DNA from: Fen-1258 sp041658245
GTDB taxonomy: Bacteria; Bacteroidota; Ignavibacteria; Ignavibacteriales; Melioribacteraceae
DNA length: 64,000 bases
Direction of reading: 5' to 3'
Assembly (NCBI GenBank): GCA_041658245.1
Contig: JBBAAM010000014.1
Location: 1-64,000 of the forward strand
The stretch's first letter is position 1; each line of letters opens with the position of its first letter. Position numbers and translations under genes: made by a program. Positions 52,001-60,596 of the stretch are shown one piece after another. The notes beneath the pieces were generated by a model. It worked only from the letters and a program-made list of their open reading frames with translations, made no database searches and had not been told where the DNA came from.

Positions 52001-54764
52001 GTATGCTTCGCCCAAGAATCAAGGAAGCGATGATTCCAAAGACAGTGATGCAAATTTGGGAGAAAAAGTATTTGTTACAGTCGGCTGTAACGATAATTTA
52101 ACAATAGATTTCGGTTTCTACAAAACATGCGTTACTATAACTAAAACCGCCGATAAGCAAACAGCTAAGCCTGGTGATATAATAAACTATACTCTTACTG
52201 TTGAAAACTGCGGCGACATAGCGCTTGCAAGCGGAGTGGATATTTATGACGATATGTTCCCGAAGGTAGGAATACAAAATCCATTAAATGTAACTATTGG
52301 TGCCGGCAGTTTCTCTGTTAAAAGTTATTCCTATACAGTAACGGACAATGATTGTGGCGGTGAAATAATAAACACAGCAAAAGCAGTCGGTCGTCCGGCA
52401 AATGGCTCTGACTATGTTGTTGATGAAAGTACCTGGAAGGTTATAGTAACTTGTGATCTGAAGGCTGATCTTAAGATTGAAAAAACAGTTGATAATCAAA
52501 ATCCGAGATGCGGCGATTATATTACATTTACAATAAAGGTTACAAATAATGGTCCTTCTAAATCAAAAGGTGTTGAAGTAACAGATCTATTGCCAACCGG
52601 ATTAGATTATCTTTCAAGCACATCTTCACAGGGCACTTTTAATTCTTCAACAGGCAGATGGTTAGTTGGTGATTTGAATAATGGGGCATCTGCAACATTA
52701 ACTATAAGAGTAAATGTAAACTGCGATAAGATAAACAGTTCAACATTTGTATTAGAACAAGCTAAAGGTTACAACTTATTCGTAATTGAAGATCTTAATC
52801 AACCATCTTCTGATACACAAGGTAAAATGGCTGTTGGAAGAGATGCTTATCTTGCAAATTACAGTGTAGGCGATATTTTACCACCAAACAGCGGAGATGT
52901 TTTAGTTGTTGGAAGAAACCTGCAATTTGTAAGCGGAAGAGTTTATAACGGAAATGCAGTTTATGGTAATTCTACAAACTTGCCTATCGGTCCTGTAACC
53001 ATAGACGGAAGCTTACGAAAAGATAGCCCGATAGATTTCGTTTCTGCAAAAGCATACTTGGAAAACCTTTCAACAATGCTCAGCAGTTACACAGTAAATG
53101 GTACTACAACATTTCAATGGAGCGGTTTAACTTTAACCGGTACCGATCCTTATTTGAATGTATTCAAAGTAAGCGGCGCAAACTTATCGGCAGCAACCAG
53201 TGTAACCATTAACGCTCCTAACGGCTCGGTAGTTCTTGTTAACATTGATGGTGCATATGTTACTTGGACAGGCGGACATGTTGTAAACGGAACAAGCATT
53301 GGCAATGTTCTCTATAATTTTTACCAATCAACTAATTTACAAATCAGGGCTATTGATGTACGCGGTTCTGTTTTAGCGCCTTTTGCTGCTCTTTATTTCC
53401 CATCCGGTTTGATTAGTGGTCAGGTAATATGCAAATCTATGGTAGGAGCCGGGCAATTCAATCTCTCGCCATTTGTTGGAAATATCCCTTGTGATAAAGA
53501 GATAACCAATGTTGCTTGTATTACAGGAACGACTACAACAGATCCGAATACATATAACAATAGTGCAAGTGTTAAGATAAAAGTATCAAACAATGGCTGC
53601 AACACCTGCTCTGGTAATATTGGAAACTGGCAATTCACAAGTGGATTTGCCGCCGGAGAAATCATTTATTCAATGACTTCTATTAATAGTGATGTATCTG
53701 CAGGCACATCCAGCGGCAAAATTTACAAATCTACCAATCGCGGTCAAACTTGGACTATAATAAACAGTAGCATGAATGTATCGTTTATCTGGTCGCAAAT
53801 TAACAATAACGGTTTACTCTTTGCAGCCACAGAACAGGGCATCTTCAAATATAACGGCTTTACATGGACTTTAGCTGGATTATTCGGAAAAGATGTTCAC
53901 TCTCTTGTTGCGAAGAACGGAATATTGTATGCAGGAACATGGGGATTTGGAGTTTACAAATCAATAGATAATGGATCAACATGGTTAGCAATAAATAGTG
54001 GTCTCGGCTCTTCGTTAACCATTCAATCATTAACAATAACAAACAACGGTGATGTATTTGCCGGAACTGTTGGCGGCGGTCTCTACAAATCAACAAATGG
54101 ATTGAGCTGGAATAAAATAGGCAGTGGTAATGATCTTATCTGGTCTCTTGGTTCTACGTCTTCAGCAATATTCGCCGGAACATACGGTGATGGTCTTTAC
54201 AGATCAATTGACGGCGGTTATAACTTCACAAAATTGACATCGTTAAATGTTCCTTTTATTTACTCGATTGTAAGTGATGGAACAGGTAAAGTGTATGTTA
54301 GTTCATTAACAAGCGGTGTATTTGTCTCTTCTGATAATGGCTATACATGGACATCACTTGGCATGGGTGGCGTTGGCGTAAGCTCTGTAACTGTAAGCTC
54401 TAGCTCGGGTCTATTATATGCCGGAACAAAGAGCGGTCAAGTATACTCGATCTCAAGCAACAATAACGCAACGGATGTCAATGACAACTTGATTACACCT
54501 ACAGAATATAAGCTTGCTCAGAACTATCCGAACCCGTTTAATCCTTCAACAACTATTGAGTTCGCAGTTCCAAATGCTGGAATGTATTCGTTGAAAGTTT
54601 ACAACACGCTCGGTCAAGAAGTTGCAAACTTGGTAGAAAACGAATTAGCATCCGGATTGCACAAAGTAACTTTCGATGCCAGCAAACTTGCAAGCGGAAT
54701 GTACATCTACAAGTTGAGCGGAAATAATGTAAACGTTTCCAAGAAAATGATCTTGATGAAGTAA
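49074..54764 (+). CDS. Giant modular T9SS surface protein with thioester domain
   Basis: GTG 49074 is chosen over GTG 49071 because AGGAGA then has normal spacing; the product has 1,896 residues. Residue numbers here are counted from GTG 49071. A signal peptide (to about 29) is followed by a TED-like domain: KKFYCIDLS (Cys86) and AVQIAIWYF (Gln139) fit the Cys-Gln thioester of Gram-positive surface adhesins. An invasin-like Ig domain (about 180-285) leads to four SdrD B-like domains (starts about 301, 541, 656, 895), mixed with DUF11-like domains. A choice-of-anchor-A domain (about 1233-1473), beta-propeller repeats (about 1517-1797) and the T9SS signal NYPNPFNPSTT follow. It should be anchored on the surface. 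Units starting at 51036 and 51754 are about 700-base repeats. Confidence 0.85.
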   Translation: MNTYTKLLLRVIVFISLIYGLSTTVSAQTKKLLSVQDYTSIAKITSKAEGTDLTFTRPYSPGGSMTIFAGVFNGTLNSVTKKFYCIDLSRDLAYSPAEYWDEGFTPAQITYILNNYYPLKTSYTGKLTDNNKEAAAVQIAIWYFSDNVNANTVTDATIKTRALTIIADATLNAGNTNPLATLQVIPTNQTVPAGTPASFYVQAISLSNTPVSGVTIQLTTTLGTLSTTSVITGPDGKTPTITLNYGSNGTASVKAKATVEIPQGTKYVHKTNPNDHQKLVLATPATDVKEVFTNIEFTSCKNTIGDFVWHDANANGIQDDGSSSGIGGVVVQLLQGTTVKQTTTTGATGFYQFTNVDNGTYTVQIATSNFTGSGALAGGSASENWFMTLKGQGGDTAKDSDGDPSTNSASVTLNCANNMKIDFGFFKVCISLQKTGPASVNVGDKITYSFTVTNCGDVLLAGGARVYDALLNPAGDHQIQYLTLTPGQSATFTYDYTTTPNNCGNLVNNAWVIGFPSLGGYNFNGATVRADDSHTVNVICNASIGDKVWIDTNGNGLQDYGEVGKSGVTVKLYDCNDNLKGTTTTNTSGNYLFNNLIPGSYYVKFDLPTGFSFTTKDAGNDAIDSDADPITGKTICTTLSAGENDLTWDAGLKECKNKIGNFVWHDANANGIQDNNEPGIQGVVVELLNSAGGLIITTTTVANGYYEFANLSNGTYGVRVANSNYLSGGVLFSTAQTKWYATKKNIGSDDTKDSDALKNESVSVTLSCDENITIDFGFYKTCVSITKTADKQVAKPGEVVNYTLTVENCGDIPLASGVDIYDTMFPKVGKPNPLNVNLNAGNFYVVNYSYTVTADDCDKPLKNTARAVGHPADGSADVEFTADVTVNVDCSQCSNKIGDFVWRDLNANGIQNTGESGISGVLVELLIGGSPYKTTTTDGTGKYKFENIPNGTYEVRIAPSNYAMGGVLYSTSQTKWYASPKNQGSDDSKDSDANLGEKVFVTVGCNDNLTIDFGFYKTCVTITKTADKQTAKPGDIINYTLTVENCGDIALASGVDIYDDMFPKVGIQNPLNVTIGAGSFSVKSYSYTVTDNDCGGEIINTAKAVGRPANGSDYVVDESTWKVIVTCDLKADLKIEKTVDNQNPRCGDYITFTIKVTNNGPSKSKGVEVTDLLPTGLDYLSSTSSQGTFNSSTGRWLVGDLNNGASATLTIRVNVNCDKINSSTFVLEQAKGYNLFVIEDLNQPSSDTQGKMAVGRDAYLANYSVGDILPPNSGDVLVVGRNLQFVSGRVYNGNAVYGNSTNLPIGPVTIDGSLRKDSPIDFVSAKAYLENLSTMLSSYTVNGTTTFQWSGLTLTGTDPYLNVFKVSGANLSAATSVTINAPNGSVVLVNIDGAYVTWTGGHVVNGTSIGNVLYNFYQSTNLQIRAIDVRGSVLAPFAALYFPSGLISGQVICKSMVGAGQFNLSPFVGNIPCDKEITNVACITGTTTTDPNTYNNSASVKIKVSNNGCNTCSGNIGNWQFTSGFAAGEIIYSMTSINSDVSAGTSSGKIYKSTNRGQTWTIINSSMNVSFIWSQINNNGLLFAATEQGIFKYNGFTWTLAGLFGKDVHSLVAKNGILYAGTWGFGVYKSIDNGSTWLAINSGLGSSLTIQSLTITNNGDVFAGTVGGGLYKSTNGLSWNKIGSGNDLIWSLGSTSSAIFAGTYGDGLYRSIDGGYNFTKLTSLNVPFIYSIVSDGTGKVYVSSLTSGVFVSSDNGYTWTSLGMGGVGVSSVTVSSSSGLLYAGTKSGQVYSISSNNNATDVNDNLITPTEYKLAQNYPNPFNPSTTIEFAVPNAGMYSLKVYNTLGQEVANLVENELASGLHKVTFDASKLASGMYIYKLSGNNVNVSKKMILMK

Positions 54765-54799
54765 TCAACTTATTAGTTAAACAATCTTAGTCTAGAGGG

Positions 54800-54825
54800 A
54801 CCCTGCTGCGGCAGGGTTCTTCTTT
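54800..54825 (+). terminator. Terminator after the adhesin gene
   Basis: ACCCTGC, four bases, GCAGGGT (54800-54817), then TCTTCTTTTT. It lies 36 bases after the adhesin stop. Confidence 0.9.
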
Positions 54826-54954
54826 TTAGAGAGAAATTATATCTGACTCTTTTTAAATCTTCATTTCAAACTGATACAAATCAAGCTTAGATCAATTCGA
54901 TTTAATCATCAAAACCGCAATGTTCAGTTGGCACTATGATTGTAATAATATATA

Positions 54955-55120
54955 CAAATTAGCACCCTCTAATTTGCAGAAAGCACAACCCTCAAAAAAG
55001 CTTTCTCGATAGCGGCGGTTATATTGGTGATAGGTACTTCGGCTGGGCTTATCACTAAGGTATCCGCCCTTTTGCTTTAAAGATTGATTAATAACTTCAC
55101 AAAAATGTAAAATCTGCATT
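54955..55120. ncRNA. Candidate structured RNA before rpmH
   Basis: The gap 54826-55206 has no convincing gene. Hairpins: CAAATTAG/CTAATTTG with loop CACCCT (54955-54976); AGAAAGC/GCTTTCT (54978-55006) with a loop that also holds ACCCT; a longer stem with GGCGG/CCGCC outside and GTGATA/TATCAC inside around a TTCGG-containing loop (about 55013-55069). TGCAGA and TCTGCA can close the whole. On the minus strand both first loops would show AGGGT. A small RNA or the rpmH leader are both possible; I match no known family. Confidence 0.35.
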
Positions 55121-55206
55121 ATATATAGATAGTCTTCTTCTCATAACTTTGGTTATTACTTACAAAATCTTTAATTTTGCACACTTTCAAATGAATAGGT
55201 AACAAA

Positions 55207-55353
55207 ATGAAGCGCACTTTTCAGCCAAGTAAAACAAAAAGAAAAAATAAACACGGCTTCCGCGAAAGAATGGCAACCAAAAACGGCCGTAAAGTTCTTG
55301 CGCGCAGACGAGCTAAAGGTAGAAAAAAATTAACCGTTAGCGACGAAGGATAA
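55207..55353 (+). CDS. rpmH: 50S ribosomal protein L34
   Basis: The protein has 48 residues: MKRTFQPSKTKRKNKHGFRE, then TKNGRKVLARRRAKGRKKL, the full L34 pattern. It starts at ATG 55207 and its TAA abuts the rnpA start. It is a basic protein of the large subunit, and the first of rpmH-rnpA-yidD-yidC. Confidence 0.97.
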   Translation: MKRTFQPSKTKRKNKHGFRERMATKNGRKVLARRRAKGRKKLTVSDEG

Positions 55354-55752
55354 TTGAAACAGTTTGGTCTTTCTTCAAAGGAAAGAATCAAAAGTAAAAA
55401 CGAATTCGATCTTGTTTATTCCGCTGGAGAAATTTTATTTTCTTCGTCTCAAAAATTCAAAGCTGTTTTTTTCATTCAAAAAGAATCTGAAACGAGTGGA
55501 ATTAAAACAGCTTTTGCTGTTTCAAGAAAGAGCGGAATAGCTGTCTGGAGAAATCGAATTAAAAGACTTTTACGGGAATCGTATCGTCTAAACAAAAAAG
55601 CTATTTATTCAGAAGTAGAATTAAAAAAATTGAGGGTGTTTATTGTATTCTCGCCTAATACAATAAATCAAAAAAACAGCAGAAAAATTTTATTGAAAGA
55701 GGTTATGCCGGAAGTAATTGATTTGATGAATCGAATCAAGAAAAGGTTTTGA
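55354..55752 (+). CDS. rnpA: Ribonuclease P protein component
   Basis: The protein has 132 residues and starts at TTG 55354 directly after the rpmH stop. RNRIKRLLRESYR (about residues 69-81) is the RNR motif that contacts the RNase P RNA; FAVSRKSGIAVWRN precedes it. With the catalytic RNA (not in this window) it matures tRNA 5' ends. Confidence 0.95.
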   Translation: MKQFGLSSKERIKSKNEFDLVYSAGEILFSSSQKFKAVFFIQKESETSGIKTAFAVSRKSGIAVWRNRIKRLLRESYRLNKKAIYSEVELKKLRVFIVFSPNTINQKNSRKILLKEVMPEVIDLMNRIKKRF

Positions 55753-55753
55753 G

Positions 55754-55963
55754 ATGCGGCATGTTCCGATATATTTAATTAAGCTTTATCAAAAATTTAT
55801 TTCGCCGATGTTTGCACCCTCCTGCCGCTTTTATCCTACTTGTTCCGAATATGCGGTTCAAGCAATTACAAAGTACGGCGCATTTAAAGGCGGGGCAAAA
55901 GCAATTTGGCGAATTTTGAGATGCAATCCTTTTAACAAAGGCGGGATTGATCCGGTAGAATAA
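55754..55963 (+). CDS. yidD: Membrane protein insertion efficiency factor YidD
   Basis: The protein has 69 residues: LIKLYQKFISPMFAPSCRFY, PTCSEYAVQAITKYG and RCNPFNKGGIDPV give the three conserved cysteines and the PxFxPSCRF motif. It is a small peripheral inner-membrane protein that aids YidC. It starts one base after the rnpA stop. Confidence 0.95.
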   Translation: MRHVPIYLIKLYQKFISPMFAPSCRFYPTCSEYAVQAITKYGAFKGGAKAIWRILRCNPFNKGGIDPVE

Positions 55964-55976
55964 ATAAAGGAATAAA

Positions 55977-57821
55977 ATGGACAAACAAACAACATCTGCA
56001 TTTATACTCATCGGACTTATTCTTGTGGTGTGGCTCTATTTCAATTCTCCCGCTCCTCAGCCGCAGCAAAAAAAGAAAGGACAGCCAACCGCTGTTGAAC
56101 AGAAAGATACAACCGCAGTGAAACCCCCTGTTCAACAAAAACAAACAGCAAAACCTTTGGAAGAACCTGCTCCTTTCGGCGCCAAACAACTAACAGAAAA
56201 AATAATAACGATCGAAACAGATCTTGCTAAGATAGAACTTACTAATAAGGGTGCAAAGATCAGAAGATATTTTATAAAGAAATATAAAACCTGGTATCAT
56301 GCCGATGTTAAAGACACAAATTTTTATAATCAGCATGTTCAATTAGTCAGTTCGAATAACGGCGGTGACTTTAATATAATCTTCGTTACAAAAGAAGGAA
56401 AGCTTGTAAATACCTCTTCAATAGATTTCAATTCTTCTGCAAAAAATTATTTTTATAAAGTCAGCAGTAAAGATTCCGTCGCTATCAAATATGAGTTTTT
56501 GACCGGCAAAGGAAAAGCAATAAGAAAGAATTTTGTTTTTTACGGTGATAACTATGCCACCAAGATTGATGTTGAACTTGAAAACATGGATGATGTTATT
56601 AGCAGTTACAGATATGATGTTGTCTGGTCTAGCGGATTAGTTAACCCCGAAGAAAATTCAGTTGATGAGGCAATTCATTCAAATGCAAGCGCATACTCCG
56701 GCGACGAGCAAGTAATTGTTGATGCAACCGCAGCAGGCGAAAAAGTTACTAAAGATATTAACGGAAAGGTTGATTGGGTCGCGATCCGGAATAAATATTT
56801 TACAATGATTCTCGCACCTACAAATCCGAGTAGTGAGGGCGGTGCTTTTTTCGAGGGTAATCATATTCTAAATCAATACGGTGCAAAAGAAATTTACAGC
56901 GCAAGTTTGAAAATGCCGTTTAAAAACCAGAAGCTGCAGAAAGATTCATTTACTCTTTATCTTGGTCCTATTGATTATAGTATTCTTAAATCTTACGGAA
57001 AAAATTTTCAAACTGTTTTTGACTTTGGAAGTTTTTTCGGATTAAAATTCATCATCAGACCAATTTCTGAGTTTATACTTCTTCCTCTTTTTAAATTTTT
57101 ACATGGATTTATTTCCAACTTCGGCATCGTAATAATTATTTTTTCTATCATTATAAAATTTGCGCTTCATCCGCTTACGCGTCAAAGTATGAAGTCTATG
57201 AAAAAGATGCAGATGCTTCAACCGAAGATCACCGAACTCAAAGAGAAACATAAAGACAATCCTCAGAAGGTTCAGCAAGAAACGATGAAGCTCTACTCAA
57301 CGTACGGAATTAACCCGATGGGCGGCTGCCTGCCAATGCTTTTACAAATGCCGATTCTAATTGCATTGTGGAGTTTATTTAACGTTACAATCGAAATTCG
57401 TCAACAGCCGTTTATGCTGTGGATTACAAATCTTTCTTCGCCGGATATTATTTACAAATTACCTTTTAAGATTCCTCTCTTTAATGTTGATGTTATCAGC
57501 GGTCTTGCTTTGATGATGGGAATAACAATGTTTATTCAGCAAAAGATGAGCATTAAAGATCCTTCACAAAAAGCATTGGTGTATATCATGCCTGTTATGA
57601 TGACGATAATGTTTATGAGCTTCCCTTCGGGCCTGAATCTTTATTACTTTATGTTCAATGCTCTTTCGATCGGTCAACAATATTATATTAATCATAAGCA
57701 TGATAATGTAGAGCTTGTTCCTGTGGCTAATCCAAACAAGAAAAAAGGATTCATGTCGAGAATGATGGCGGCGGCTGAAAAGCAATCTCAAGAACAGAAA
57801 AAATCTTTAAAAAGAAAATAA
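55977..57821 (+). CDS. yidC: Membrane protein insertase YidC
   Basis: The protein has 614 residues. One N-terminal helix (AFILIGLILVVWLYF), then a long periplasmic domain (about residues 60-350) as in Gram-negative YidC. The insertase core has five helices from FGLKFIIRPISEFILLPLFK. The arginine-bearing helix LHPLTRQSMKSMKKMQ, the C1 region, and GINPMGGCLPMLLQMPIL are typical. It inserts inner-membrane proteins with or without Sec. Confidence 0.97.
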   Translation: MDKQTTSAFILIGLILVVWLYFNSPAPQPQQKKKGQPTAVEQKDTTAVKPPVQQKQTAKPLEEPAPFGAKQLTEKIITIETDLAKIELTNKGAKIRRYFIKKYKTWYHADVKDTNFYNQHVQLVSSNNGGDFNIIFVTKEGKLVNTSSIDFNSSAKNYFYKVSSKDSVAIKYEFLTGKGKAIRKNFVFYGDNYATKIDVELENMDDVISSYRYDVVWSSGLVNPEENSVDEAIHSNASAYSGDEQVIVDATAAGEKVTKDINGKVDWVAIRNKYFTMILAPTNPSSEGGAFFEGNHILNQYGAKEIYSASLKMPFKNQKLQKDSFTLYLGPIDYSILKSYGKNFQTVFDFGSFFGLKFIIRPISEFILLPLFKFLHGFISNFGIVIIIFSIIIKFALHPLTRQSMKSMKKMQMLQPKITELKEKHKDNPQKVQQETMKLYSTYGINPMGGCLPMLLQMPILIALWSLFNVTIEIRQQPFMLWITNLSSPDIIYKLPFKIPLFNVDVISGLALMMGITMFIQQKMSIKDPSQKALVYIMPVMMTIMFMSFPSGLNLYYFMFNALSIGQQYYINHKHDNVELVPVANPNKKKGFMSRMMAAAEKQSQEQKKSLKRK

Positions 57822-57827
57822 ATGTTC

Positions 57828-57848
57828 TGTGCCTCCGGTGGGGGCACA
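57828..57848. repeat. Strong hairpin after yidC
   Basis: TGTGCCTCC, three bases, GGGGGCACA, nine pairs with one wobble, seven bases after the yidC stop. There is no T-run, so it may shield the mRNA end rather than stop RNA polymerase. Confidence 0.6.
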
Positions 57849-57883
57849 AAGTTTAATTTTGTTCTAAACATAATTACTATCGG

Positions 57884-60592
57884 ATGCTCAATAAAAAATT
57901 AATAATAATTTTTATTTCTTTACTACTCCTCTCTAGTCTATCTGCGCAGACAAAGACAACGCTAAAATTAGATTTAATAGAAAAATTTCTGCCGTTCGGA
58001 TTAGCAGAAAAAGTCGCTGTTAATTTTCCTAAGATCGGTTTGGCTCTAAGCGGCGGCGGGGCGCGTTCAATTTCTCAACTTGGTGTTCTGCGTGCGTTTG
58101 AAGAAAAAAATATTCCGATTGAGTTTATTGTCGGAACAAGCATGGGAAGCGTGATTGGCGGTCTTTACTCTGCGGGATATTCCTTAAACGATCTTGATTC
58201 GTTATTACAAAAAACAGATTGGGGAAGTTTTTTTTCGACACAACAATCCAGCAGAAATGATCTTTTTGTTGATCAGAAAATTACCGAAGACCGCGCTATC
58301 GTTTCATTCAGAATGGATGGATTAAAACCGCTTATACCAACATCAATCAGTTCCGGACAGCGTGCCGCAAATTTTTTAAATCTTGCAGCTATCAATGCAC
58401 CGCTTCAAGCGGAAGAGAGTTATAACAATCTAAGATTTAAATTCCGCGCAATAAGCAGCGATTTAATTTCCGGTAAGGAAATTATAATTGACAAAGGTCC
58501 ATTGGGACTTGCAATGCGCGCCAGTTCAAGTGTAACGCTTCTTCTTCCTCCCGTAAAAGTAGATACGTTAATGTTGGTTGATGGCGGATTGGTTTCTAAT
58601 ATTCCGTCAAGAGAGGTCAGAGACCTTGGAGCGGATATAGTCATTGCTGTAGATGCTTCCAGTCCTCTATACAGCGAAGAAGAATTAAATTTTCCGTGGA
58701 CGATTGCAGACCAATTGGTTAGTATCCCGATGAGAATTCTCAATGATCAGCAGCTTGAGGAAGCTGATTTTGTTATTCAGCCAAAATTAGATAAAAGGAA
58801 AAACTCCGATTTTACAAATCTCTCTGATGTTATTGCACAAGGATACAACTCTGCCTTGCCGATGATCGAAAAAATTATGAAAATGTTTGAACGAATATTT
58901 AAATCCTCGTTAGATATTCCGGAAAAAATATTTACGCGCCTAACACTAAGAGATAATCCCACGGAGTTTGAAAGAGATTTCTACAATAATCTTATAAGAA
59001 AAGATTCTGTTTCGAACAAAGAGCTTCTTTTTGAACTAAGCAATAATTTCAACGAAGGCAGCTTAAAAGATGTTTCAATAGATATTGAAGAGATAGACGG
59101 CAAATCTATTCTCTCGATCTTAACAAATTACAATCCGGTTATCTCAACAATTGAAATTTCGGGGGCTTCTTCTCTAAACCAAGAAATGGCTTTTAAAATC
59201 TTAGCTCCTTTAATTGAAAAACCTTTCAGTCCACGTAAAACTCTAGCCGCCGCTTTAGATATTATACGGAAATTTAAGTCTTACGGTTATTCCCTCGCGA
59301 GAATCGAAAAGGTTTCTTTTGACGAGAACACACATGTGCTTTTACTAAAACTCAGCGAGGGTTTAATTTCTAAAATTATTGTTGCGGGTAATACTAAAAC
59401 AAAAGAAAAAATTATTACACGAGAGTTCCCGTTTAACGCCGGGGATTATTTTAAGTATGATCTTGCCGAGAAAGGTTTAACAAATCTTAGAAGCACTAAT
59501 TTGTTCGACCAAATTGATTTAATTGTTGTTCCTGTTGGTGACGAGAACGAAATAAAAATAAAGGTTGTCGAAAAAATATCAAGCGTAATAAGATTTGGGA
59601 TGAGGATTGATAACGAATATCAAACTCAACTCTCGCTTGACGTACGGGACGAGAACTTTAATGGAACCGGAACTGAAATCGGTGCAACAATTTCTGGCGG
59701 TATCCGCAACCGTATTTATAGTTTAGAGCAAAAAGCTAACCGGGTTTTTGATTCTTACTTAACTTATAAAGTACGCGCGTTTCATGAATTTAACGATATA
59801 AGCGTTTATGCCGATGATCAACTAACCGACGACAACCGTTTTTCGAGAAGTAAGACTGGAGAATATAGACAATTGTTCTACGGCGGTTCGTTCGGTATCG
59901 GCACTCAGGTTGGGCGGTTTGGAAATATTTTTGTTGAAGCGCGTTATCAAAGAGATGAGATAAAAAGCAAGTTTGATTATACCGGGCCCATATACAAGAC
60001 CGATATATCAAGCATTCGTTTCTCCCTTTCGATAGATTCACAAAACGATTATCCTTTTCCGACTGAAGGATTTTTTGTGAAAGGAGTATACGAGACAGCG
60101 CAAGCCGCATTGGGCGGCGATATAGGTTACACAAAGTTTTCGTTCGATTACAAAAACTATTTCAGCTTAAATAGCAAAACAAACACATGGGGAATTAGGG
60201 CAATGATCGGCTCTGCCGATAATGCACTTCCTCTTACGGAAGAATTTTCTTTGGGCGGTCAAAATTCTTTTTTTGGTCTTCGTGATTATGAATATCGCGG
60301 GAGACAAATATTTTTAACTTCGCTTGAACACAGGTATAAGCTTCCAATAAAATTATTTTTTGATACATACGTTCGGGTGCGTTACGATCTCGGTTCGATT
60401 TGGGTGGAACGCGAACAAATTCGTTTTAAGGATCTGCGTCACGGCATCGGCGCCTCATTGTCTTTTAACACGCCGATTGGTCCGGCAGATTTTTCCGTCG
60501 GTAAAAGTTTTTATTTCAAAAACACTTTATCCAACAATGCCATCGTATGGGGCCCAACTTTCTTTTATTTCACAATAGGATATTACTATTAA
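57884..60592 (+). CDS. Patatin-like phospholipase with BamA-type barrel (type Vd-like)
   Basis: The protein has 902 residues with a signal peptide (FISLLLLSSLSAQ). The patatin domain has LALSGGGARSISQLGVLRAF (oxyanion loop, about residues 48-67), VGTSMGSV (nucleophile serine) and DGGLVSNIPSRE (aspartate). POTRA-like domains follow (about 430-570), and then a surface-antigen barrel to the C-terminus. This matches PlpD and relatives, which present a phospholipase A in the outer membrane or periplasm. The patatin domain before a barrel is also common in Bacteroidota. Confidence 0.92.
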   Translation: MLNKKLIIIFISLLLLSSLSAQTKTTLKLDLIEKFLPFGLAEKVAVNFPKIGLALSGGGARSISQLGVLRAFEEKNIPIEFIVGTSMGSVIGGLYSAGYSLNDLDSLLQKTDWGSFFSTQQSSRNDLFVDQKITEDRAIVSFRMDGLKPLIPTSISSGQRAANFLNLAAINAPLQAEESYNNLRFKFRAISSDLISGKEIIIDKGPLGLAMRASSSVTLLLPPVKVDTLMLVDGGLVSNIPSREVRDLGADIVIAVDASSPLYSEEELNFPWTIADQLVSIPMRILNDQQLEEADFVIQPKLDKRKNSDFTNLSDVIAQGYNSALPMIEKIMKMFERIFKSSLDIPEKIFTRLTLRDNPTEFERDFYNNLIRKDSVSNKELLFELSNNFNEGSLKDVSIDIEEIDGKSILSILTNYNPVISTIEISGASSLNQEMAFKILAPLIEKPFSPRKTLAAALDIIRKFKSYGYSLARIEKVSFDENTHVLLLKLSEGLISKIIVAGNTKTKEKIITREFPFNAGDYFKYDLAEKGLTNLRSTNLFDQIDLIVVPVGDENEIKIKVVEKISSVIRFGMRIDNEYQTQLSLDVRDENFNGTGTEIGATISGGIRNRIYSLEQKANRVFDSYLTYKVRAFHEFNDISVYADDQLTDDNRFSRSKTGEYRQLFYGGSFGIGTQVGRFGNIFVEARYQRDEIKSKFDYTGPIYKTDISSIRFSLSIDSQNDYPFPTEGFFVKGVYETAQAALGGDIGYTKFSFDYKNYFSLNSKTNTWGIRAMIGSADNALPLTEEFSLGGQNSFFGLRDYEYRGRQIFLTSLEHRYKLPIKLFFDTYVRVRYDLGSIWVEREQIRFKDLRHGIGASLSFNTPIGPADFSVGKSFYFKNTLSNNAIVWGPTFFYFTIGYYY

Positions 60593-60596
60593 TTAG

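Noticed and set aside
54934..55119. Minus-strand ORF of 61 codons before rpmH
   Set aside because: It coincides with a hairpin-rich region and shows no protein-like features or known family; a structured RNA is more likely.
54955..55120. SRP RNA, 6S RNA, tmRNA or known riboswitch
   Set aside because: The conserved bases of these RNAs (for example the SRP GGTCAGG and GGAAGCAGCC loops, or a tRNA-like end) are absent.
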